Source: Paenibacillus thiaminolyticus (GTDB lineage Bacteria; Bacillota; Bacilli; Paenibacillales; Paenibacillaceae). Taken from it: a stretch of DNA of 64,000 bases. The notes beneath the pieces are model-generated. The model searched no databases. It was not told the origin of the DNA and saw only the letters and a program-made list of their open reading frames with translations. Where the stretch lies: assembly GCF_007066085.1 (NCBI RefSeq), contig NZ_CP041405.1:6479501-6543500 (forward strand). Direction: 5' to 3'. Positions 57,572-64,000 of this stretch are shown here, in pieces. The position numbers and the translations under genes were made by a program. Each line of letters begins with the position of its first letter. Positions within the stretch are counted from its first letter, which is position 1.

Positions 57572-58309
57572 ATGGCCTTTGTGAAATCCAATCAGACTTC
57601 TTCTGCGAGCGAGGCGCATAATGCTATCCTGGAGGCGCTGCCTTCGCTGCGGAAATATTGCATGTCCCTGACCGGCTCGCCATGGGATGCGGAGGATTTG
57701 GTCCAGGATGCCTGCCTTAAGGCGATCCCCGTATTCCGGCGCCCGGGCGGCAAGCCGCTTCAGACGGAAGCGTATTTGCTGCGGACGGCGAAGCATGCCT
57801 GGATCGACCGCATTCGTAAAGATAGAAGCGCGCAGCGGCTTCAGCTGCTGCAGCCGCTGCAGGATCTGATTGAAGTCCCGGATCCCGATGCCGGCATGGA
57901 GCTGGAAGCCGCCATGTCTTGGCTGCTGGCATATTTGCCGCCATTGCAGCGGACCGTGCTGCTGCTGAGAGAAGGGCTTGGCTATTCAGCGGCGGAGACG
58001 GCTGCCCTGCTCCATACGACGGAAGGAGCGGTTAAGTCTGCGCTGCATCGCGCCCGATCCGTCCTGCGGACTGAGCTCCCGGCGGAAGAGGAGCAGCTTC
58101 CCGTCCCCGAAGGGGTGGATGACAGGCTGCTGAAGGACTATCTGTCCGCCTTCCGGAGCGGAGAGGCCGCCCGCATCGTCGAGCTGGGGCTGCAGGGCGC
58201 AGTTGAGCCGGTCGTCTCTCTGCATGCCGTCCTGGGGGGCTCCGCCAGCCGCGGTCAGGGAATGCTTACCAATGGTGGTCGTCCATCTTCTTGGAGGATG
58301 GCGGCCTGA
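57572..58309 (+). CDS. ECF-type RNA polymerase sigma factor
   Basis: A 245-residue sigma factor. Region 2 contains [16 protein letters not shown] and the helix [19 protein letters not shown]. Region 4 contains [20 protein letters not shown] then LHRAR. A C-terminal extension of about 75 residues (after the PAEEEQLP linker) replaces a separate anti-sigma gene and may regulate it. Start at ATG 57572 behind AAAGGAGGG. It precedes clpP by 16 bp, so they are co-transcribed; control of proteostasis is a possible theme. Confidence 0.9.
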   Translation: MAFVKSNQTSSASEAHNAILEALPSLRKYCMSLTGSPWDAEDLVQDACLKAIPVFRRPGGKPLQTEAYLLRTAKHAWIDRIRKDRSAQRLQLLQPLQDLIEVPDPDAGMELEAAMSWLLAYLPPLQRTVLLLREGLGYSAAETAALLHTTEGAVKSALHRARSVLRTELPAEEEQLPVPEGVDDRLLKDYLSAFRSGEAARIVELGLQGAVEPVVSLHAVLGGSASRGQGMLTNGGRPSSWRMAA

Positions 58310-58325
58310 CGAGAGGAGCCTTTGC

Positions 58326-58901
58326 ATGAATTTCATACCGTATGTGGTCGAGCAGACCAAGGCGGGAGAACGCAGCTACGATATTTATTCGCGCTTGCTG
58401 AAGGACCGGATTGTCATGGTATCGGGAGAGATTGAAGATCAGATGGCCAATTCGATTGTTGCGCAGCTGCTGTTCCTGGCAGCGGAGGATCCGGATAAGG
58501 ACATTCAGATGTATATCAATAGTCCGGGCGGCTCGGTGACGGCCGGATTCTCCATCTACGATACGATGCAGTTCATCAAGCCGGACGTGTCCACCATTTG
58601 CATCGGCATGGCTGCCAGCTTCGGGGCGATGCTGCTGACCGGCGGCGCGAAGGGCAAGCGGATGTCGCTCGCCAACAGCGAAGTGATGATCCACCAGCCG
58701 CTTGGCGGGGTACGCGGTCAGGCGTCCGATATCCAGATCCATGCGGAGTGGATACTGAGCACGCGGCGGAAGGTGAACCGGATTTTGTCCGGGCATACCG
58801 GCCAGCCAATTGAGCGGATCGAGCAGGATACGGATCGCGATCGCTTCATGGATGCGAAGGAAGCGCTCGCGTACGGGATAATCGACAAGATTATTGCTTA
58901 G
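58326..58901 (+). CDS. clpP: ATP-dependent Clp protease proteolytic subunit
   Basis: A 191-residue ClpP peptidase. The catalytic triad is complete: S98 in GMAASFGA, H123 in MIHQPLGG and D172 in DTDRDRFM. The N-terminus [20 protein letters not shown] has the loop that docks Clp ATPases. Start at ATG 58326 behind GAGAGGAG. Whether this is the only clpP or a second copy cannot be told from the window, but linkage to an ECF sigma factor is unusual for a housekeeping copy. Confidence 0.95.
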   Translation: MNFIPYVVEQTKAGERSYDIYSRLLKDRIVMVSGEIEDQMANSIVAQLLFLAAEDPDKDIQMYINSPGGSVTAGFSIYDTMQFIKPDVSTICIGMAASFGAMLLTGGAKGKRMSLANSEVMIHQPLGGVRGQASDIQIHAEWILSTRRKVNRILSGHTGQPIERIEQDTDRDRFMDAKEALAYGIIDKIIA

Positions 58902-59119
58902 CGGATTGCAGGCGGCGAAGCCCTTGGAACCGGTCTGGAGACGGCAGTGTCCGTCGCACTGGCTGACCGGGGGCTTTGCTGTGGCCTTAGCTGTAGGGCT
59001 TTGCCGCAGGCGTTGTTGCCGCGAACCGTGATCCGCAGGCCTTAGGCGAGCAAGCCTTGCGAGAGCAGGAGAACGGACATATGATGGAGAAGATTTCTAG
59101 GCACGGAGATGTCGAATCG
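58902..59119. other. Intergenic region between clpP and the PP2C-like gene
   Basis: About 218 bp with GC-rich inverted segments, including AAGCCC near 58920 and GGGCTT near 58975 that can pair loosely as a terminator. No gene is supported. Confidence 0.35.
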
Positions 59120-59141
59120 ACAACATCTATGACTATGTTGT
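59120..59141. promoter_or_regulatory. Inverted repeat upstream of the PP2C-like gene
   Basis: Perfect 7-bp arms ACAACAT and ATGTTGT with an 8-bp spacer, 21 bp before the start codon. It could be an operator or an mRNA hairpin next to the ribosome site. Confidence 0.4.
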
Positions 59142-59162
59142 TCATGGGAGTGGAGTTCAGCG

Positions 59163-60005
59163 ATGCAATCTTGTCATCTGCAAGGCAGTGGAGTATGGAA
59201 TGAAGACGCCCTCATCCTTAACGAGCGGAGTCAGGTGTACGGGGTGGTCGACGGAGCCACCTCTCTTGGCGGTTACCGGGACGAATCCGGTTATACGGGC
59301 GGGTATATCGCCGCGCAGCTGCTCGCTGCCCACGCGATAGAGGCAGCGGACGGCATGCCGCTGGAACAGATGGTGATGCAGGCGAATGCCGCGCTGCGGG
59401 AGAAAATGAGGAAGGCCGGGATCAATACAGCCGACAAGGCGCAGCTGTGGAGCGCGGCATTCGCGTTGTTCCGCGTGCGGGAAGACTGGATTGAATATGT
59501 TCAGGCCGGCGACTGCATGCTCTTCGCCAAATATGAAGACGGTACCTACCGGCGGCTGACGCATGATCAGGTAGCGCTGTTCGATCGCGCGCTGCTGCAC
59601 AAGCGTCAGGAGGCGTTGGAGCTCGGCATTCGTGAACCGGCCGAGATTCTTCGTTATCTGCTGCCATTCCAGCGCGAGAACCGGTTCAGAGCGAATGCGC
59701 GCGGCGGCTACGCCGTCTTGAACGGAGATCCGGAATTGGAGCGCGGCATGGAGGCGGGACGCATCAGCCGCTCCGGGCTGACGGCGATCTATGCGGTCAC
59801 GGACGGGTTCTTCCACGGCGTGGACGCCGACAAGCAGGAAGACGTCTGGACACCGATGCTGGAGGCGATCGACCGCCAAGGTCTGGAAGCTTATGCGAAG
59901 CGGTTGATCGAGAGGGAACAGGCGGATTCGGACTGCTCCGCCAACCCGCGGCTGAAAATATCCGATGATAAGTCAGGCATCGTATGGACGAGCCCGCAGG
60001 CGTGA
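59163..60005 (+). CDS. PP2C-like serine/threonine phosphatase-family protein
   Basis: A 280-residue PPM-fold protein. The metal-binding strands are NEDALILNE and YGVVDGATSLGG near residues 13 and 27 (the VxDG signature), VQAGDCMLF near 118, and AVTDGFFHGVD near 215. The spacing departs from typical SpoIIE or PrpC enzymes, so the substrate is unknown. No membrane or sensor domain is present. Start at ATG 59163 with GTGGAG upstream. It is transcribed alone, ending at a strong terminator about 130 bp downstream. Confidence 0.85.
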   Translation: MQSCHLQGSGVWNEDALILNERSQVYGVVDGATSLGGYRDESGYTGGYIAAQLLAAHAIEAADGMPLEQMVMQANAALREKMRKAGINTADKAQLWSAAFALFRVREDWIEYVQAGDCMLFAKYEDGTYRRLTHDQVALFDRALLHKRQEALELGIREPAEILRYLLPFQRENRFRANARGGYAVLNGDPELERGMEAGRISRSGLTAIYAVTDGFFHGVDADKQEDVWTPMLEAIDRQGLEAYAKRLIEREQADSDCSANPRLKISDDKSGIVWTSPQA

Positions 60006-60135
60006 ACGCTCATGTTGAGAAAAAATGAGGGGAAAATGAGAGCGCCTGCATGTACGGCACCTCTCCGGCATACCGGATCAGGGGCGCAATAATCGGGCTT
60101 GCAGCGCTGCAACACGGCTGTACGCGCACTACAGG

Positions 60136-60163
60136 ACCGCCAGAATCATTCTGGCGGTTTTGT
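60136..60163 (+). terminator. Intrinsic terminator of the PP2C-like gene
   Basis: A perfect 11-bp stem, ACCGCCAGAAT with ATTCTGGCGGT, followed by TTTG. Confidence 0.85.
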
Positions 60164-60201
60164 CATGTCTGGGGGCGGGATGAGCTGTCAAGAGGGGTTT
60201 T

Positions 60202-60228
60202 ATGAGAAAAGTCTAATCGGTTTCTCAT
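60202..60228 (+). other. Leader inverted repeat upstream of the NlpC/P60 gene
   Basis: Perfect 8-bp arms ATGAGAAA and TTTCTCAT with an 11-nt loop. It lies in the 190-bp leader of the cell-wall hydrolase gene. No known riboswitch consensus was found there. Confidence 0.4.
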
Positions 60229-60352
60229 CGGACGGCGCAAACATAACGGGCATCGAGTACATTTCACTATTAGGAAAATAATGGCTAAATTTTATGTGTT
60301 ATGTTGGTTTCAGGTGAATTGCCTAACCCGATTTGAAGGAGGATGTATTTCA

Positions 60353-60835
60353 TTGAAACCAGCCAAGTTCGGTATGATCCTAATTAGTGTCAGCTTGAGC
60401 GTCTCATTTCTGATGTCAGCGAGCGTGATGATGCCGCTGCAGCCGGTGAGTGCGGCCACTGCAACCACGAGCAGCGCCAAAGCGAAAAGCATCATTGCGA
60501 CCGGAAAAAAATATATGGGCGTACCCTATAAGTTCGGAGCGAAATCCGGCATAACGAGCGCATTTGACTGCTCATCATTTGTTCAATATCTATACAAGAA
60601 GCAAGGCATCAAGCTGCCGCGGACTTCGAAGCAGCAATCGAAGGTCGGCACGAAGGTAAGCAAGAGCCAGATGAAGCCGGGAGATCTGGTGTTCTTCTAC
60701 TCTCCGGTTCATCATGTCGCCATTTACATTGGAGACGGTAAAATCCTGCATACTTACGGCAAACCGGGCGTTACAATCTCCAGCCTCGATGGAAATTGGG
60801 GCAAGCGCATCACAGGGATTCGCCGCGTCCTGTAA
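60353..60835 (+). CDS. Secreted NlpC/P60 peptidoglycan endopeptidase
   Basis: A 160-residue exported protein. The signal peptide (about 1-37) ends near VSAATA. The NlpC/P60 domain has catalytic Cys in FDCSSFVQYLYKKQG near residue 74, His in HHVAIYIGDG near 121 and HTYG near 135. It cuts peptide cross-links (gamma-D-Glu-diamino acid type) and consists of the catalytic domain alone, without SH3 or LysM binding domains. Start at TTG 60353 behind AAGGAGGATG. Confidence 0.93.
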   Translation: MKPAKFGMILISVSLSVSFLMSASVMMPLQPVSAATATTSSAKAKSIIATGKKYMGVPYKFGAKSGITSAFDCSSFVQYLYKKQGIKLPRTSKQQSKVGTKVSKSQMKPGDLVFFYSPVHHVAIYIGDGKILHTYGKPGVTISSLDGNWGKRITGIRRVL

Positions 60836-60849
60836 CCGGACAAGCTATG

Positions 60850-60897
60850 ATAAGGCCTCCTGAAGATACGAGTCTCGTATCTTTAGGAGGCCTTATT
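60850..60897. terminator. Long bidirectional hairpin
   Basis: Some 22 bp of nearly perfect stem (AAGGCCTCCT, AAGATACGA and their complements) between convergent genes. It overlaps the stop codon of the minus-strand kinase gene. Confidence 0.8.
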
Positions 60898-62329
60898 GCA
60901 TGCTCGGGACGCTGCGCGGAGCGGGAGGCAGGCATACCGTGAAGGTGCTTCCTTCGCCGAGGCGGCTCTCTACCGTGATGCTGCCGTGGTGATTATTCAC
61001 CAGCTGCTTGGCAATCGATAAGCCGAGGCCGGTGCCGCCGGTTGCCCGGGAGCGCGCTTTGTCCACCCGGTAGAACCGATCGAATATGCTGCCGATCTCA
61101 TCGTCGGGAATTCCGATTCCGGAATCGGCGACGGAGAAGCATACGCGTCCCTGGTTCCGCGCCACCTCCACCCGAATCCAGCCTCCCGGGTTCGTGTAGC
61201 GGATGGCATTCTCGATCAGGATGATCGCGACCTGGCGGAGCTGGTCCTCGTCACCGACCACGAAGGCTTCCTTGTCCATGTTGACGTGTAGCGTGATGCC
61301 GCGCTCCTCGGTCCAGAGCTGACGGATGGCTTGATGGATCGTATCGGAGAGATCGATCCGCTCCCGGCTCAGTGTGATACTGCCCGTTCGGGCCAGCGTC
61401 AGCAGCTGAGTGATAAGGCGCTGCATTCGTTCACTCTCCTGATCCAACGCTTCGAGTGAGCGGTTCAGAACATCCGGGTTGCTCGTCCCCCAGCGCTTCA
61501 ACAGCTTGACATACCCCCGAAAGGCGGTCAGGGGGGTGCGGAGCTCGTGGGAAGCGTCCGAGACGAAATTTTTCTCCCGTTCGACCTGCTCTCCCAGCTG
61601 CACGAGCATATGATTGAGCGTACGGGCCAGATCGTTCAGCTCCCGCGGCGTATCCGGCACTGGAATTCGATGCTTGAGATCCGGATGATCCTGAATGCGC
61701 CGGACGGCGTTCGTGATGGCGAACAACGGAGCCAGATTTCTCTTCGTAACATGGTAGAGCCATAACGATCCGGCGGTGGAGCTGATCAGTCCGGTGATGA
61801 ACAGCACTTGGGCCATAATCTGAAGGAGGCGCTCGACATTGTTCAATTGAACGCGAATATGAATCATTCCTTCTCCGCCGCCCAACGGATTCCAGACGAG
61901 CTGATCCCGGAAGAACAGGCCGCCCTTCGCGTTCCACTTCAACGTATCGACCACCCAATTCAGCTTCACTTCCTGCTGATTCGTATCATACGCCTCATAC
62001 CAGCCACGGGATTGGGCAAGGACACGGCCGGATGCATCGATAACTTGGACGTAGTAATTCGCATGATCGGGATATAGCATCTCATCCAGAATATCTTGAT
62101 ACTGCTTATCTGCGGGCGTCTCTAGCGTATCAATTAATTTAAGCTCGACCGCGGTCAGCTCCCGGCGCGTATCCTGAATGACGGTATGGCTGACGGTGCC
62201 CATAATGAAGAGCCCGATCCAGATGATGACCCCAACCAAGCTCAGCACGTATAACAAGGTCGTGCGGAACATTAAGGTATCCGGCAGCAAAGAAACGAAT
62301 TTGGGGGGACGGGAAAAGAAAGACTTCAT
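60893..62329 (-). CDS. OmpR-system sensor histidine kinase
   Basis: A 478-residue membrane kinase: TM1 at about residues 22-46, an extracytoplasmic sensor (about 47-165), TM2 at about 166-190, a HAMP domain (about 195-245), an H-box with FVSDASHELRTPLTAFRGY near 260, and an ATPase domain with LIENAIRYTNPGG and GGTGLGLSIAKQLV. This is a YkoH/ArlS-like layout. The signal is unknown. Start at ATG 62329 behind GGGAGG. The response-regulator gene lies 57 bp upstream in the same operon. Confidence 0.94.
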   Translation of the reverse strand: MKSFFSRPPKFVSLLPDTLMFRTTLLYVLSLVGVIIWIGLFIMGTVSHTVIQDTRRELTAVELKLIDTLETPADKQYQDILDEMLYPDHANYYVQVIDASGRVLAQSRGWYEAYDTNQQEVKLNWVVDTLKWNAKGGLFFRDQLVWNPLGGGEGMIHIRVQLNNVERLLQIMAQVLFITGLISSTAGSLWLYHVTKRNLAPLFAITNAVRRIQDHPDLKHRIPVPDTPRELNDLARTLNHMLVQLGEQVEREKNFVSDASHELRTPLTAFRGYVKLLKRWGTSNPDVLNRSLEALDQESERMQRLITQLLTLARTGSITLSRERIDLSDTIHQAIRQLWTEERGITLHVNMDKEAFVVGDEDQLRQVAIILIENAIRYTNPGGWIRVEVARNQGRVCFSVADSGIGIPDDEIGSIFDRFYRVDKARSRATGGTGLGLSIAKQLVNNHHGSITVESRLGEGSTFTVCLPPAPRSVPSMQ

Positions 62330-62386
62330 CGGAATGACCTCCCGTTACAACGACGCTTGCCTTGGCTGAACCGGCAGAGCATCCCC

Positions 62387-63070
62387 TTACGATAAGCGCA
62401 GCACATAGCCGACCCCGCGCACAGTGTGAAGAAGCTTCGGCTTGTACGTTCGATCCAGCTTGTTGCGAAGGTAGCGGATATAGACGTCGACCACATTCGT
62501 CTCGCCGGCGAAATCATAGCCCCAGACGTCGGACAGGAGCTGCTCCCTGCTGATAACTTCTCCCTGATGCTCCATCAAGTAGAGAAGCAGGTCAAATTCC
62601 CGCTGCGTGAGATCGATCTGTTCGCCCTCGCGCGTCACCCGTCTTTTTTTCACATCGATCGACAAGCTGTCCACTTGATATACTTCCGGCGACGCGGCAT
62701 GCCATGACGGATGATGCCGGCGCAATACGGTCCGGATGCGTGCCAGCAGCTCCTCGATCTCGAACGGCTTCGTAATGTAATCATCGGCCCCGGTGTCGAG
62801 GCCGGCGATTTTGTCGCCGATATAATCCCGGGCGGTAAGCAGAATGATAGGCACGTCGCTCGTCTTGCGGATGCGCCGGCATACTTCCAAGCCGTTCAGG
62901 CGCGGAATCATCCAATCCAGAAGGATCAGATTCCATTCCTGCTGCCTGAAATAGTCGAGCGCCTGCTCACCGTCCTGCGCCACCGTCACATCGTAGCCCT
63001 CATGCTGCAGCTCCAGCTGAAGGAACTCGGATACGTTATGTTCATCTTCCACGAGCAGAATCGATGTCAT
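62387..63070 (-). CDS. OmpR-family response regulator
   Basis: A 227-residue regulator. The receiver has ILLVEDE, phospho-acceptor D52 in LILLDWMIP and ITKPF. The winged helix (about 130-227) has LTQREFDLLLYLMEHQGEVI and ends TVRGVGYVLRLS. Start at ATG 63070, whose ribosome site (GTGGTG) is weak; a longer frame to 63196 has no better start. It is co-transcribed with the following kinase. Confidence 0.94.
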   Translation of the reverse strand: MTSILLVEDEHNVSEFLQLELQHEGYDVTVAQDGEQALDYFRQQEWNLILLDWMIPRLNGLEVCRRIRKTSDVPIILLTARDYIGDKIAGLDTGADDYITKPFEIEELLARIRTVLRRHHPSWHAASPEVYQVDSLSIDVKKRRVTREGEQIDLTQREFDLLLYLMEHQGEVISREQLLSDVWGYDFAGETNVVDVYIRYLRNKLDRTYKPKLLHTVRGVGYVLRLS

Positions 63071-63331
63071 GGCATCACCACATTTCCCCTGTTTGCCCTT
63101 ATTATGTCCGGACCGCCGCCAATCATGCCGAGCCCGGGCCGCTGAGCTGATCGATACGGCTGCGGAGTCCCGCTTGGACAGAGCGGGAATGCTCATCCTC
63201 GGAAGGCGGGCGCCTAATGGGGGGGCGATCTCCAGGCAGGAGCAGAGTTAGGATTCGCGAAATCATTATGCTACAATGAGAAAAAAGTCAATACTGAATC
63301 AATGATGTGGAGTGGAGAAGGGGGAATGCAT

Positions 63332-64000
63332 ATGGATCAGCCTCAACCCCAATCGAGGATGAGCAAGTTCAAACTGTTTTTTTTAAACAACCGCTTCGTT
63401 CTGTTTTTGCTGATTCTGCTGCTGATCGGCCTCAATATCTTTCTGCTGACGAAAATCTCGTTCATCTTCCATCCGCTGCTTGTCTTGATCAAGACCGTCC
63501 TGCTGCCGGTCATTTTGGCGGGCGTGTTATATTATCTGTTGAACCCGATCGTAGATTTTTTGCAGGAAAAAGGAGTGAAGCGGGTCTTTACGATCCTGCT
63601 GCTCTACCTCATCATATTGGGACTTCTTACGATAATCGTCTTAGCGGTGGTTCCGGTCATCCGTCATCAGGTAATGGAGCTGGTCTCGAACTTCCCGGCC
63701 TTCGCGGCCCATATCGAGAGGCTGCTGACCGACTCGATCGGCAGCGATTATATTCAGCGCTTCCAGCAGACCATCGATTTCGATACGGAGAAGCTGTTCG
63801 ATACGATAACGGAGCGCGCCACGAGCTTATTGAATAATACATGGTCGAGCATTGGAGGCTTCGTCGGAGCCGTGACGGAGACGATTCTCGCTCTGGTGAC
63901 CGTGCCGTTCATTCTGTTCTACCTGCTGAAGGACGGGAAGAAGCTCCCTGCTTATATTCTGGGGTTCTTACCGACGGCGCTGCGCAAGCAGACCGGGCAA
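63332..64000 (+). CDS. AI-2E-family permease (partial, runs off the window)
   Basis: 223 codons are visible from ATG 63332 (eight bases after GAAGGGGG; ATG 63326 is too close). The protein has an N-terminal helix pair (RFVLFLLILLLIGLNIFLL), the conserved LLPVILAGVLYYLLNPIVDF, a third helix, an amphipathic domain with YIQRFQQTIDF, and VPFILFYLLKDGKK. This matches the AI-2E transporter/YtvI/PerM family, members of which export small molecules or run as sodium antiporters. The C-terminal half lies outside the window. Confidence 0.9.
   Translation, partial: MDQPQPQSRMSKFKLFFLNNRFVLFLLILLLIGLNIFLLTKISFIFHPLLVLIKTVLLPVILAGVLYYLLNPIVDFLQEKGVKRVFTILLLYLIILGLLTIIVLAVVPVIRHQVMELVSNFPAFAAHIERLLTDSIGSDYIQRFQQTIDFDTEKLFDTITERATSLLNNTWSSIGGFVGAVTETILALVTVPFILFYLLKDGKKLPAYILGFLPTALRKQTGQ

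Noticed and set aside
60164..60352. c-di-AMP (ydaO) riboswitch ahead of the NlpC/P60 gene
   Set aside because: Such riboswitches often precede these genes, but the leader is short and the consensus blocks are not found. Only a simple hairpin is visible.

Overview
The window reads as one chromosomal stretch of a Paenibacillus-like member of the Bacillota. This is inferred from strong GGAGG-type ribosome binding sites, frequent TTG/GTG starts, mid-50s GC coding regions interrupted by AT-rich islands, and family content: a Bce-type peptide-detoxification module, a CdaS-type diadenylate cyclase, an MhqO/MhqD pair, and a CcpA-type cre site. There are no rRNA or tRNA genes and no intact transposase. 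I see no prophage and no CRISPR array.

Layout, left to right. 1-5.7 kb: fumarase (fumC), a GH18 glycosidase, a cupredoxin lipoprotein, a pentapeptide-repeat protein and a YdjM-like membrane protein behind a LexA-like box. 5.7-10.8 kb: a broken alcohol dehydrogenase, an Eis-like acetyltransferase, and a GH92 alpha-mannosidase divergent from its probable AraC-type regulator. 10.8-18.4 kb: small accessory genes (metalloprotease-like protein, alpha/beta hydrolases, acetyltransferases, methyltransferases), several decayed. 18.6-23 kb: a SWIM/SNF2 helicase followed by small proteins. 23-27 kb: a WYL regulator, two tandem BtrH/C39-like proteins and a methyltransferase. 27-30 kb: a short principal-type sigma factor, then an FMN riboswitch in front of an EamA/DMT transporter. 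31-33 kb: small proteins and pantothenate kinase. 33-38 kb: a four-gene Bce-type two-component/ABC module. 39-42 kb: a TetR regulator with a DJ-1/PfpI protein. 42-47 kb: an orphan winged-helix regulator, a striking six-fold 11-bp-phased operator, thioredoxin reductase, a glutaredoxin-like protein, zwf, and an endonuclease/exonuclease/phosphatase-family protein. 47-53 kb: a PAS kinase and a CitAB-like two-component system next to a dicarboxylate transporter. 53-55 kb: mhqO-mhqD behind an MhqR-like operator. 56-64 kb: cdaS, an ECF sigma factor with ClpP, a PP2C-like phosphatase, an NlpC/P60 protein, an OmpR-type two-component system and a truncated AI-2E-family permease.

Intergenic DNA is rich in dispersed repeats. 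A roughly 480-bp element occurs at 15.06, 29.9 and 56.0 kb. Two copies end in imperfect inverted repeats and carry a fortuitous 127-codon reading frame. A related hairpin, a 41-bp tandem array, a 38-bp tandem array and a 12-bp tandem array also occur. Pseudogenes and gene remnants are common near these repeats, which suggests repeat-associated decay.

The signals most worth following are the 66-bp operator of six phased repeats between an orphan OmpR-type regulator and trxB, the FMN riboswitch controlling a DMT-family transporter, the dispersed repeat family, and the WYL/BtrH-like/methyltransferase gene group.
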